A program made the position numbers and the translations under genes. Shown here in pieces: positions 44,480 to 56,326 of a DNA stretch of 64,000 nt. Below the pieces are notes generated by a model that saw nothing but the letters and a program-made list of their open reading frames with translations, had not been told where the DNA came from and searched no databases. The first letter of the stretch is position 1. The number at the start of each line of letters is the position of its first letter. This stretch comes from Oxalobacteraceae bacterium CAVE-383 (GTDB lineage Bacteria; Pseudomonadota; Gammaproteobacteria; Burkholderiales; Burkholderiaceae_D). The stretch covers positions 209,011-273,010 of the forward strand of contig REGP01000006.1 in the NCBI GenBank assembly GCA_004134995.1, read 5' to 3'.

Positions 44480-44938
44480 TTGCCGTGTAAAGCCGTGTCC
44501 AAAATCAAGTATCTTGAACTGATCGATGCGCTGTGCCGCCTGACCGGCTGCGCGCAGCCTGGCGTAATAAGCGATGGCGGCGCCTTGCAGATCGATGACG
44601 TCGCGTTTTCGCTGTTGCATGATGCGCAGGTCGACAATACGCTGCTGTATATCTATGCCGACTTCGGCGTCTTGCCGCGCGGCCGCGAACTGCCTGCCGC
44701 GCTCGCGCTGCTGGAAGCCAATTTATTCCTCTACAGCGGCGCCGCGCCGGCGTTTGCGATCACCCCCGGCACCGAGCGGGTGACGATGGCGCACCATTGC
44801 GCGCTGACGCAAATCGATGCGCCGGATTTGCATGCATTGCTGATCGACATGGCAGCCAAGGCAAGGCAATGGCGCAGCGACCATTTCCTGGATCCGGCGA
44901 CCAATCCGTTTCAATTGCACGGTTCCGATCGCCGATGA
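44480..44938 (+). CDS. CesT-family type III secretion chaperone-like protein
   Basis: About 147-152 residues, acidic and helical at both ends. The arrangement YLELIDALCRLTGC...LQIDDVAFSLLHDA...LLYIYADFG.LP...ALALLEANLFLYSG..PAFAITPGTERVTMAHHCAL...DLHALLIDMAAKARQWR matches the CesT/Tir-chaperone pattern (helix, twisted sheet, LLEANL helix, C-terminal helix). Such dimers bind effector N-terminal regions. There is no type III apparatus or adjacent effector here. Start is unclear: TTG 44480 or GTG 44495 (VSKIKYLEL), the latter nearer the family N-terminus. No good ribosome-binding site. It lies between tatD and comEC on the same strand. Confidence 0.7.
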   Translation: MPCKAVSKIKYLELIDALCRLTGCAQPGVISDGGALQIDDVAFSLLHDAQVDNTLLYIYADFGVLPRGRELPAALALLEANLFLYSGAAPAFAITPGTERVTMAHHCALTQIDAPDLHALLIDMAAKARQWRSDHFLDPATNPFQLHGSDRR

Positions 44939-44969
44939 AGATCTTGCGCTGAATTGCGATCCGCCGCGC

Positions 44970-47456
44970 ATGTACTGCAATCCGACGCTGCCGGCATTGC
45001 TGGCGTTTGCCGCCGGTATCGCCTCGGTGCAGACGCTGGCTGCATTGCCGGCGCCGGCACTGTGCCTGTTGCCGGCTTCGATTGCGGCGATGCTGGGCAT
45101 TGCGGCGCGGCGCCTGCAATCGTCTTCTTTTGAAATGGCGCCGCCGGTGTCGATGGCATGTATCGTCATGAGCGCGGCGCTGGCCGGATTTGTCTGGGCG
45201 GCGCTGTTTGCCCAGCATCGATTGCGCGATCGTCTGGGGCCGGAATGGGAGGGACGAAACATCAGCGTGGTCGGCACGGTAGCCGGCCTGGCTGCGTATT
45301 CGCTGCGCGGCACGCGCTTTCTGTTCGAAGTGGAAGACGCATCGCCATGGGAAGGCGCCAGGCCGCGTTTGCCCGCGCGCCTGTCGCTGGCCTGGTATGC
45401 CGGGCGTAAGGGCGCGGCGCCGGTGCCGCCGATCGCGCCGGGGCAGCGCTGGCGATTTACCGTTCGGTTGACACGGCCGCACGGCAATGCCAATCCTGAC
45501 GGTTTCGATTATGAATTGCACTTGCTGGAACGTGGCATTGGCGCTACCGGTTATGTACGGATGGATGCCGCCGCGCCCGCGCGCCTGTTGCAGGCATCTG
45601 TTCCGGGCCTGTCCAATGCGCTGCAGCGCATGCGGGACGGTTTGCGGCGCAAGATCCTGGCCGCGCTGCCGAACGCGCCGCACGCCGGCGTTATTGTCGC
45701 GCTGGTGATCGGCGAGCAGGGCGGCATCCGGAAGGCCGATTGGAACGTCTTCCGCCGCGCCGGCGTCAGCCATCTGGTCGCGATTTCCGGCTTGCACATC
45801 ATGATGGTGGCGGGATTGTTCGGCCGCTTGACGCTGGCGTCCTGGCGGCGTTCGTTCTGGCTGATGCGCTGGCTGCCGATGCCGTTGCCCTTGTATTTGC
45901 CGGCGCAGAAGGCCGCGATGCTGGCGGCGGCATTGGCCGCGGTCGCGTATGTCGCGCTGGCCGGATTCGGCATTCCGGCCCAGCGCGCCCTGACGATGCT
46001 GACCGTTGTCGCATTGGGATTCTGGCTGGGACGGCTCAGCAGTGCGCCGCAAGTACTGGCGATTGCCTTGGCGGCCGTGCTGCTGTGGGATCCCTGGGCC
46101 TTGTTGCGGCCGGGATTTCATTTGTCGTTTGCGGCGGTGGGAATGATTCTGTATGCAGGGATCGGACGTACGCGGGGGCCCGCGCCTTCATTTTTCGCCG
46201 CGTTTATTTCAGGTGCGCGCACGCAATGGGCAGTCAGCGCCGGTTTGCTGCCGTTGACGATATTGCTGTTCGCGCAATATTCGCTGATCAGCCCGCTGGC
46301 CAATGCCATCGCGATTCCGATGGTTACCCTTCTGGTGGTGCCGCTGGCCCTGCTTGGCGCGGTATTGCCGGCGCCGCTTGCCGGGTTTGCCCTCGGCTTC
46401 GCGCATGCATCGTTTTCCTGGATGTTTTACTGGCTGGATTGGCTCGCCGCGCTGCCGATCGCGGTCTGGCGTACGCCTCTGCCGGGCTGGCCTCTGTTTT
46501 TGGCCGCATCGGTCGGGACTTTGCTGTTACTGGCGCCGCGCGGCTGGCCCTTGCGCTGGGCCGGCCTGTTCGGCTGGATGCCGTTGCTGCTGAATACTGC
46601 GGCGCATCCCGCAGCCGGAACCTTCCAGGTAACTGCATTCGATGTCGGCCAGGGCATGGCGCTGCTGGTGGAAACGGCGCGGCACCGCATGATCTACGAC
46701 ACCGGCCCGCCGTACGGTCCGCACGCCGACGCCGGCGAACGCGTCATCCTGCCGTATCTGCAGGCGCGCGGCATCGACAGGCTCGATGCATTGCTGGTGT
46801 CGCATGGCGACAGCGATCATGCGGGCGGCGCGCTGTCGCTGCTGCATGCGTTGCCGGTCTCGGTGGTCTACTCCTCGCTGCCGCAGCGGCACCGGATTGC
46901 CCAAGCCGCGCATCGCCACCGGCGCTGCCAAGGTGGGCAGCACTGGGAATGGGACGGGATCGATTTCGACATGCTTTATCCGTTGCCGGGCGTCTACGGC
47001 GATGCGAAGCTGTCCGCCAATGCGCATAGCTGCGTACTTCGAATCAGCGTGAAAAACAGCGCAAAAACCAAGGCCGGCGGCCAGTCCATGCTGTTGCCGG
47101 GCGACATCGGCGCGGTGCAGGAACGGCAACTTCTGGCAGCGTACGGCTTGGCGGGTTTGCGCGCCACGGTGCTGCTGGCCCCGCATCATGGCAGCAAGAC
47201 CTCCTCATCCCGCGCCTTCCTGCGTGCCGTCGATCCGCAACTGGCGATCTTCCAGGTCGGCTACCGCAATCGCTTCCATCATCCGCAGCAGGCCGTGTAC
47301 CGGCGCTACCGGGATTTAGGCATCGAACGCCTGCGAACAGACGAGAAAGGCGCAATCACATTACAATTCAGCACGACCGTGCACTTTCAGGCGTATCGAC
47401 AGCAGCATGCCCGCTATTGGCGCGCCGCCGAGCCTGTTGCACCCATGGACCCATGA
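44970..47456 (+). CDS. comEC: DNA internalization competence protein ComEC/Rec2
   Basis: Inner-membrane channel for uptake of transforming single-stranded DNA. 828 residues: N-terminal membrane segments and an OB-like DUF4131 region (TRFLFEVEDA...RWRFTVRL), the Competence domain with GVIVALVIGEQGGIRKADWNVFRRAGVSHLVAISGLHIMMVAGL and several membrane helices, then a metallo-beta-lactamase-like domain (FDVGQGMALLVET, VSHGDSDHAGGALSLL, LLAPHHGSKTSSS). Full length for the family, so natural competence is possible if pilus genes exist elsewhere. ATG at 44970 lies 31 bases after the CesT-like gene. Confidence 0.94.
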   Translation: MYCNPTLPALLAFAAGIASVQTLAALPAPALCLLPASIAAMLGIAARRLQSSSFEMAPPVSMACIVMSAALAGFVWAALFAQHRLRDRLGPEWEGRNISVVGTVAGLAAYSLRGTRFLFEVEDASPWEGARPRLPARLSLAWYAGRKGAAPVPPIAPGQRWRFTVRLTRPHGNANPDGFDYELHLLERGIGATGYVRMDAAAPARLLQASVPGLSNALQRMRDGLRRKILAALPNAPHAGVIVALVIGEQGGIRKADWNVFRRAGVSHLVAISGLHIMMVAGLFGRLTLASWRRSFWLMRWLPMPLPLYLPAQKAAMLAAALAAVAYVALAGFGIPAQRALTMLTVVALGFWLGRLSSAPQVLAIALAAVLLWDPWALLRPGFHLSFAAVGMILYAGIGRTRGPAPSFFAAFISGARTQWAVSAGLLPLTILLFAQYSLISPLANAIAIPMVTLLVVPLALLGAVLPAPLAGFALGFAHASFSWMFYWLDWLAALPIAVWRTPLPGWPLFLAASVGTLLLLAPRGWPLRWAGLFGWMPLLLNTAAHPAAGTFQVTAFDVGQGMALLVETARHRMIYDTGPPYGPHADAGERVILPYLQARGIDRLDALLVSHGDSDHAGGALSLLHALPVSVVYSSLPQRHRIAQAAHRHRRCQGGQHWEWDGIDFDMLYPLPGVYGDAKLSANAHSCVLRISVKNSAKTKAGGQSMLLPGDIGAVQERQLLAAYGLAGLRATVLLAPHHGSKTSSSRAFLRAVDPQLAIFQVGYRNRFHHPQQAVYRRYRDLGIERLRTDEKGAITLQFSTTVHFQAYRQQHARYWRAAEPVAPMDP

Positions 47457-47465
47457 TGGAAGCGA

Positions 47466-48278
47466 ATGACTAAGCCACTTCTGCACTTTGCGCACGCCAA
47501 CAGTTATCCGGCCGGGACATACCGCGTGTTTTTCGAGCGTTTGCGCGATCACTATGACGTTCGGGCCTTGCCCTTGCATGCGCACAATCCTGCGTATCCG
47601 GTGGATGACGGCTGGAAATCGCTGGGCCGTGAACTGACGGAGGCGTTGGCGCGGAGCTATGGCGCCCCGGTGATCCTGGTGGGGCATTCGATGGGTGGCA
47701 TCCTGAGTTTACTGGCCGCGCATAACCGTCCCGATCTGGTGCGTTGCGTGATATTGCTGGATTCGCCGATCGTCGGCGGCTGGCGCGCGGCCATGTTGAG
47801 AATCATGAAAGCCTTCAATTTCGAGCACAAAAAGGCGCCGTCGCGTTATTCGATCAAGCGCCGCAACACCTGGCCCGACCGTGCAGCGAGTTATCAGCAT
47901 TTTTCCGAAAAACGCATATTCGCCAACTGGCCGCCGGAAGTGTTGCACGATTACGTGGAAAGCGGCATACAAGAAAGGGAAGGGGCTGGCGCCGAGCTGG
48001 TATTCAGCAGGGACATTGAAACCGACGTCTACCGCACCATCCCGCACGACCTGGGCCACCTGACCCGGCAAACCTTCCCCGTTCCCGTAGGATTCGTCGG
48101 CGGCATCGACTCCGTCGAATGCCGCCTGGCCGGCCTGGAAGCGACCAGACGTCTGACAGGAACGAATTTCGAGCAAATCCCCGGCGGCCATCTGTTCCCG
48201 ATGACCACGCCCGCGGAAGCCGCCGACGCCACCCACAGAATGATCCAAAGAATTTTAGGGCAGCCTAAAAAAGAATAG
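47466..48278 (+). CDS. Alpha/beta-fold hydrolase
   Basis: 270 residues with the nucleophile elbow GHSMGG (Ser75 expected nucleophile), an oxyanion-type HAN at 10-12, an acidic residue candidate in VGFVGGIDSVECR and the catalytic His in IPGGHLFPM. Resembles esterase/hydrolase proteins common in Burkholderiales; the substrate is unknown. It starts nine bases after comEC with a GGAAG site and ends at the beginning of the polypurine repeat region. Confidence 0.85.
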   Translation: MTKPLLHFAHANSYPAGTYRVFFERLRDHYDVRALPLHAHNPAYPVDDGWKSLGRELTEALARSYGAPVILVGHSMGGILSLLAAHNRPDLVRCVILLDSPIVGGWRAAMLRIMKAFNFEHKKAPSRYSIKRRNTWPDRAASYQHFSEKRIFANWPPEVLHDYVESGIQEREGAGAELVFSRDIETDVYRTIPHDLGHLTRQTFPVPVGFVGGIDSVECRLAGLEATRRLTGTNFEQIPGGHLFPMTTPAEAADATHRMIQRILGQPKKE

Positions 48279-48312
48279 ATACTCCTCAGAAGGAAGAAGG
48301 AAAAAAGAGGCA

Positions 48313-48435
48313 AGGAAGCGGAGCGACCAGAAAGAACAAGCAAAAAAAAGCGGCAAGGAAGCGAAGCGACCAGAAAGAACAAAAAGACAAAAGCGCCAAA
48401 AAAGCCGCCCAGGAAGCGAAGCGACCAGAAAGAAC
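48313..48435. repeat. Three interspersed 25-base direct repeats in polypurine DNA
   Basis: AGGAAGCGAAGCGACCAGAA... occurs at 48313-48337 (one G for A difference), 48356-48380 and 48411-48435. Gaps between the copies are 18 and 30 bases and share AAAA and AGCG fragments. The + strand is almost all purine except for the CGACC motif. It could form triplex (H-DNA) or act as a 3' stabiliser of the hydrolase gene transcript; the spacing is too irregular for CRISPR. Confidence 0.85.
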
Positions 48436-48491
48436 CCCCAAGCTCCCTCAAAATCCAGCATCACCCAACCAACTCCCGTCAAAACCAAAAA

Positions 48492-51171
<2,680 letters not shown>

Positions 51172-51210
51172 GTAAATATCATCACAGAATAATTTGATCA
51201 GGAGAAATGA

Positions 51211-52494
<1,284 letters not shown>

Positions 52495-52531
52495 CCAAGC
52501 AGCCACTTCGCGACCTTAGCCACCGAGACGG

Positions 52532-52942
52532 ATGCGCCTGATCATCGTTTGCCTGACGGCATTGCTTTTGCTGATCCAGTATCCGCTCTGGCTTGGCAAG
52601 GGCGGCTGGCTGAGCGTGCGCAAGCTGGACGGGCAGGTGCAGCTTGCGCGCAAAAAAAATGATGAGCTGCGCGCGCGCAACGCCAAGCTCGAATCGGAAG
52701 TGCACGACCTGCAACAAGGCACCGGCGCGATCGAAGAGCGGGCGCGCTACGAGCTCGGCATGATTCGTCAGAACGAGATTTTTATCCAGGTGCTGGATGC
52801 GAATGGCGCGCCGGTTGCGGCGCCGGCCGGGGCCGCGGGTTCGAGCGCTCCGGGGGCCGTGGCGGTTCCGGCATCCCCTCCTGCGACTGCATCGGCTTCC
52901 CCCGCGGGCGCATCGGCGCCGGCTTCATCCCCAAGGCATTGA
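52532..52942 (+). CDS. ftsB: Cell division protein FtsB
   Basis: Septal membrane protein that bridges FtsL and FtsQ. 136 residues: N-terminal membrane segment ([20 protein letters not shown]), a coiled coil ([32 protein letters not shown]) and the conserved [17 protein letters not shown]. After about residue 90 there is an Ala/Pro/Ser-rich tail of some 45 residues not found in E. coli FtsB (103 residues). ATG at 52532 follows the eno stop by 37 bases; same operon. Confidence 0.92.
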   Translation: MRLIIVCLTALLLLIQYPLWLGKGGWLSVRKLDGQVQLARKKNDELRARNAKLESEVHDLQQGTGAIEERARYELGMIRQNEIFIQVLDANGAPVAAPAGAAGSSAPGAVAVPASPPATASASPAGASAPASSPRH

Positions 52943-52999
52943 CGTTGCGATTGATGACTGATTGACGACTGATTGACGGCGGCGCCAGGCGCCGTGGCG

Positions 53000-54571
53000 T
53001 CAAACCGGCGGATTCGCCATCACAATCCGGTTTTTTCCGGCATTTTTGGCGCGGTACAAAGCGGCGTCCGCGCGTTTGATCATATCGCTTTGGCCTTCGC
53101 CCTGCGACATCATCGCAATGCCGGCGCTGAAAGTGATCAGCAGCTTTTCGCGATTGTGCATGAAGATGCGCTTGGTCAGTTCGCGCTGCACTCGCCTGAT
53201 CGTCTCCATCGCTTCTTCCGGCGGCGTTTCAGGCAGGACGATCAGGAATTCTTCGCCGCCGAATCGCGCGATCACGTCCAGCTTGCGCAGCGTGTCCTTG
53301 ATAACCTTGACCAGGTGGATCAGCGCTTCGTCGCCGGCATTGTGGCCATGGGTGTCGTTGAGACGCTTGAAGTCGTCCAGGTCGAGCAGGGCGATGCAGA
53401 GCGGCGTGCCGCGCCGGTTGGCGGCGACGATTTCGCGCGCCAGCGTTTCGTCCAGGCCGCGCCGGTTCAGGCTGCCCGTCAACTGGTCTTCCCGCACCAG
53501 CTCGCTCATCTGCACCAGTTGCGATTCCAGCGATTGCACCCGCGCTTCCGCTTTTTGCACTTCCTGGCGGGCAAAGATCATTTCGTCGCGCGCCTTGAGG
53601 GCGTCGTATTGCGCGGTCCGGGTTTCTCGCATGATGTCGTTGAGCACCGCATTCAGGTCGCCGATATTGGTGGCGCGGCTGACTTTTTCGGAGTGCGCGC
53701 CTATGCTTTCGTGATACGTGCTGGTGCTGGTGACGATGCGTCCCAGATGATCGACAAAATTGAGCATCAGGTTCTTGACGGTGATTTTCTCTTCGTTCAG
53801 CGTTTCCTTCAGCAGGCCCTGCTTGTAGATCACTTCCTTCAGGCTGCGCGTGGCGTCGGCCAGCGAGGTCTGGCTGATCGGGCCCGAGATCAATTGCTGC
53901 ACGTTGGAAATCTGGCCGCTGAGCCACGATCCTTTTTCCAGCAGCGCATGAATGTTTTCCAGCAGCAGCTGGAACAGGCGCAGCAGCAATTCCTGCTGCT
54001 GTGCAATATCGTCGCTTTGCAATTCGATCCGGAAACTGAGCTGCTTGACGCGCGCCGCCACATCCATCATGGCGGCTTCGGAAAAGGCGTTTTTCAGATC
54101 CTGCGCCAGCGTCTTGGCCTCGTTCGCCAATTCCGGCGCGTCGCTGAGGAAGGAGGCGATATTGAAAGACAGGACGCGCGCCAGCAATTCGCGCAGCAGG
54201 GCATCCTTCCGGGTGTCGTGGATATATTCGCGGGCGCTGTCCAACGGCGCCAGCGTGCCGACCGCGGCGCCGGCGCGCGGCCCCAGGTATTGGTCGGCAA
54301 GCGCGCCCAGCGCGGCGTTGTATTCCTGCCAATTGCGCACGTCGCAAGCCTGCGCAAGGCGCTGTCCTATGCGGCCGGCCTCGCCGGGCAGGCGGCTCAG
54401 CGTCTGGGCAAAGCCGGCGAGTACCGAGCCCTGGTCGGCGCCGGCCGTTACGCCGGCGATTTCTTCATAGGCCGCGCGATAGGCCTCCGGGGTCGGCGAT
54501 ACCTTGCGCGTCGCCAGGCTTTGAAAGGCTTCGCGCGCAATATCGACCGGGCTTCGTTGTGGTTTGTTCAT
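53000..54571 (-). CDS. Diguanylate cyclase with GGEEF motif
   Basis: 523 residues. The N-terminal 350 residues are helical, with no membrane segment, and may be a sensing or dimer region (SPTPEAYRAAYEEIAG, ...LRETRTAQYDALKARDEMIFARQEVQKAEARVQSLE coiled coil). The C-terminal GGDEF domain has DLDDFKRLNDTHGHNAGDEAL and FGGEEFLI, so it should be active. An RxxD inhibitory site (RKLD) stands five residues before GGEEF. ATG at 54571 chosen, preceded by AAAGAAGG on the minus strand. It converges with ftsB; the 57-base gap has a GC hairpin (52980-52994) without a T-run. Confidence 0.9.
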   Translation of the reverse strand: MNKPQRSPVDIAREAFQSLATRKVSPTPEAYRAAYEEIAGVTAGADQGSVLAGFAQTLSRLPGEAGRIGQRLAQACDVRNWQEYNAALGALADQYLGPRAGAAVGTLAPLDSAREYIHDTRKDALLRELLARVLSFNIASFLSDAPELANEAKTLAQDLKNAFSEAAMMDVAARVKQLSFRIELQSDDIAQQQELLLRLFQLLLENIHALLEKGSWLSGQISNVQQLISGPISQTSLADATRSLKEVIYKQGLLKETLNEEKITVKNLMLNFVDHLGRIVTSTSTYHESIGAHSEKVSRATNIGDLNAVLNDIMRETRTAQYDALKARDEMIFARQEVQKAEARVQSLESQLVQMSELVREDQLTGSLNRRGLDETLAREIVAANRRGTPLCIALLDLDDFKRLNDTHGHNAGDEALIHLVKVIKDTLRKLDVIARFGGEEFLIVLPETPPEEAMETIRRVQRELTKRIFMHNREKLLITFSAGIAMMSQGEGQSDMIKRADAALYRAKNAGKNRIVMANPPV

Positions 54572-54718
54572 CCCTTCTTTCCGCTGTTCTCGACAGCGCG
54601 ATTTTTGTGTTGCAATACTATGCGATTCGATACGCGGATTGGTGGGAAAAACCCCGCGCTCCGGTAAAAAATTGCGCAAAATATGTCATAAAACGCCGTC
54701 AATTGCCGTTCGCCAAAT

Positions 54719-55375
54719 TTACTCGTCCACCAAATGGTTTTTAATGGCGTAATGCGTCAATTCCGCATTATGTCGCAGTTTCATTTTGGCCAGCAGCCGC
54801 GAGCGGTACATGCTGATGGTCTTGACAGATAGCAACAATTCGCTGGCGATGTCGCTGACGGTTTTGCCGGAGGCGATCATGATCAGGGTCTGGTATTCGC
54901 GGTCGGAAAGGTCGCGGTGCAGCGGCGCCTCATGATCGACGCCGATCTGGTTGGCCAGATCCTGCGCCAGCGATGGGCTGATGTATTTGCGTCCGGACAC
55001 AATCAGGCGAATTGCATCGACCAGCTCGTCCGGCGCGCTCTGCTTGTTCAGGAATCCGGCGGCGCCGGCTTTCAGGCAGCGGATCGCATACTGTTCTTCG
55101 CGATGGATGGAGAGCATCAGCACCGGCAGTTTCGGCAATTCCTTGCGCAATTGCTTGAGCACCTCGACGCCGCTGCGGTCGGGCATCGCAATATCCAGCA
55201 GCAGGATCGCGGCATCGATCTTGCGGCACAGCTTGATGGTGTCGAGCCCGTTTTCCGCCACCCCCGCCACCGTCAGATCGCCAGCGTCGTTGCAGATACG
55301 CTTCAGGCCTTCGATGACGACCGGATGATCGTCGGCAATCAGCACTTTCAGGACGGCAGCGGGTTTTTTTGACAT
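54719..55375 (-). CDS. NarL/FixJ-family response regulator
   Basis: 218 residues. Receiver domain with LIADDHP (12-18), phospho-acceptor Asp61 in LLLDIAMPDRSG and Lys in LNKQSAP; C-terminal LuxR-type helix-turn-helix (LSDREYQTLIMIASGKTVSDIASELLLSVKTISMYRSRLLAKM). The partner kinase is encoded upstream on the same strand (100-base gap with short GCGTTGGTTAT repeats), so the pair forms a two-component system. Target genes not identifiable; the divergent YdeP-type oxidoreductase is a candidate. Confidence 0.92.
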   Translation of the reverse strand: MSKKPAAVLKVLIADDHPVVIEGLKRICNDAGDLTVAGVAENGLDTIKLCRKIDAAILLLDIAMPDRSGVEVLKQLRKELPKLPVLMLSIHREEQYAIRCLKAGAAGFLNKQSAPDELVDAIRLIVSGRKYISPSLAQDLANQIGVDHEAPLHRDLSDREYQTLIMIASGKTVSDIASELLLSVKTISMYRSRLLAKMKLRHNAELTHYAIKNHLVDE

Positions 55376-55475
55376 GAGGAAGCGGTCGAGTCCTGGCGAT
55401 TGTGCGTTGGTTATGCGTTGGTTATGCGTATGTGTTGATTATGCGTAGATATCAGCAACGAATCTGCGGCAGATA

Positions 55476-56213
55476 TTAACGCACTATTCTAGCCGTTTCC
55501 ACGGCCGCGGAGCGTGCCATCGGGACACGGATATGCAAATGGCAACCGTTGCCGCCAGCCGTTCCCGGCGGCCCGGCATGCCGTTCCAGCACGCCGTCCA
55601 GCGACCGCACCCGGTGCGCGATGCTGGCGCTGTCCGGCGCGTCCGCGGCATAACCGCAACCATCGTCGGCAATGTCGAGCAACAGCATTGCAGATTCCCC
55701 GGCCTCGCCGCCGGCATCGGTCTGGGTCAGGCGTATGTCGGCCTGCCGCGCGCCGGCATGCCTGGCGATATTGGCGAGCGCCTCGCGGCAAATCCGCAGC
55801 AATCCCAAAGTCACCGCCGGGGCGGCATCGATTTCGGATTGATTGGACGAAAAGCGGCAGGACAGGGTGGGCGATGTGAAGTCGTCGGCGAGCTGTTGCA
55901 GCGCGGCGACCAGGCCCATATCCAGTTCCGGCGGCCGCAGCCGGCGCAGTGCGCCATGCATGGCATCGACCGCTTCATCGAGCAACTTGTCGGCACGGCG
56001 CGCGGCATCGGATGCCGGCTGCAACAGCGGCGCCAGCGCCATCTTGAGCGCCATCAGCCGACCGCCGAGATCGTCGTGCAGATCCTGCGCCAGCCGCAGG
56101 CGTTCCGCCTCGACGGCTTCTTCAACATTTTGCAGGCGTTCCGCCTCGACGGCTTTCTCGGCGCTGTCGGCGGAATCGGCGCTTTGCATGGCGGGCGGGA
56201 ATGGTTTGGGCAT
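55476..56213 (-). CDS. Small NarX-type (HisKA_3) sensor histidine kinase without sensor domain
   Basis: 245 residues with no membrane segment. H-box LAQDLHDDLGGRLMALK (His46 likely phosphorylated), N-box REALANIARHAGAR and G-boxes DDGCGYAAD and GTAGGNGCHL. The region before the H-box holds a near-perfect tandem duplication (VEAERLQNVEE / AVEAERLR, with GTTCCGCCTCGACGGCTT twice in the DNA). It lacks any N-terminal sensor domain, so it is cytosolic or relies on a partner. ATG 56213 chosen, ATG 56189 possible. Divergent from the oxidoreductase gene at 56327. Confidence 0.88.
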   Translation of the reverse strand: MPKPFPPAMQSADSADSAEKAVEAERLQNVEEAVEAERLRLAQDLHDDLGGRLMALKMALAPLLQPASDAARRADKLLDEAVDAMHGALRRLRPPELDMGLVAALQQLADDFTSPTLSCRFSSNQSEIDAAPAVTLGLLRICREALANIARHAGARQADIRLTQTDAGGEAGESAMLLLDIADDGCGYAADAPDSASIAHRVRSLDGVLERHAGPPGTAGGNGCHLHIRVPMARSAAVETARIVR

Positions 56214-56326
56214 GGTGGGCGGCTCTGCGCGAAGACATGGAAAGCAGCCATTTTATCGAACTGCCGGCGGTGCGAACATATTCCTGCCGCGCGGGTCAAA
56301 ACCGCTCAACAGGCTGCGGGAGATGC

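Noticed and set aside
48313..48435. CRISPR array suggested by three direct repeats
   Set aside because: Only three units, spacers of 18 and 30 bases, spacers share sequence with each other, and no cas genes nearby.
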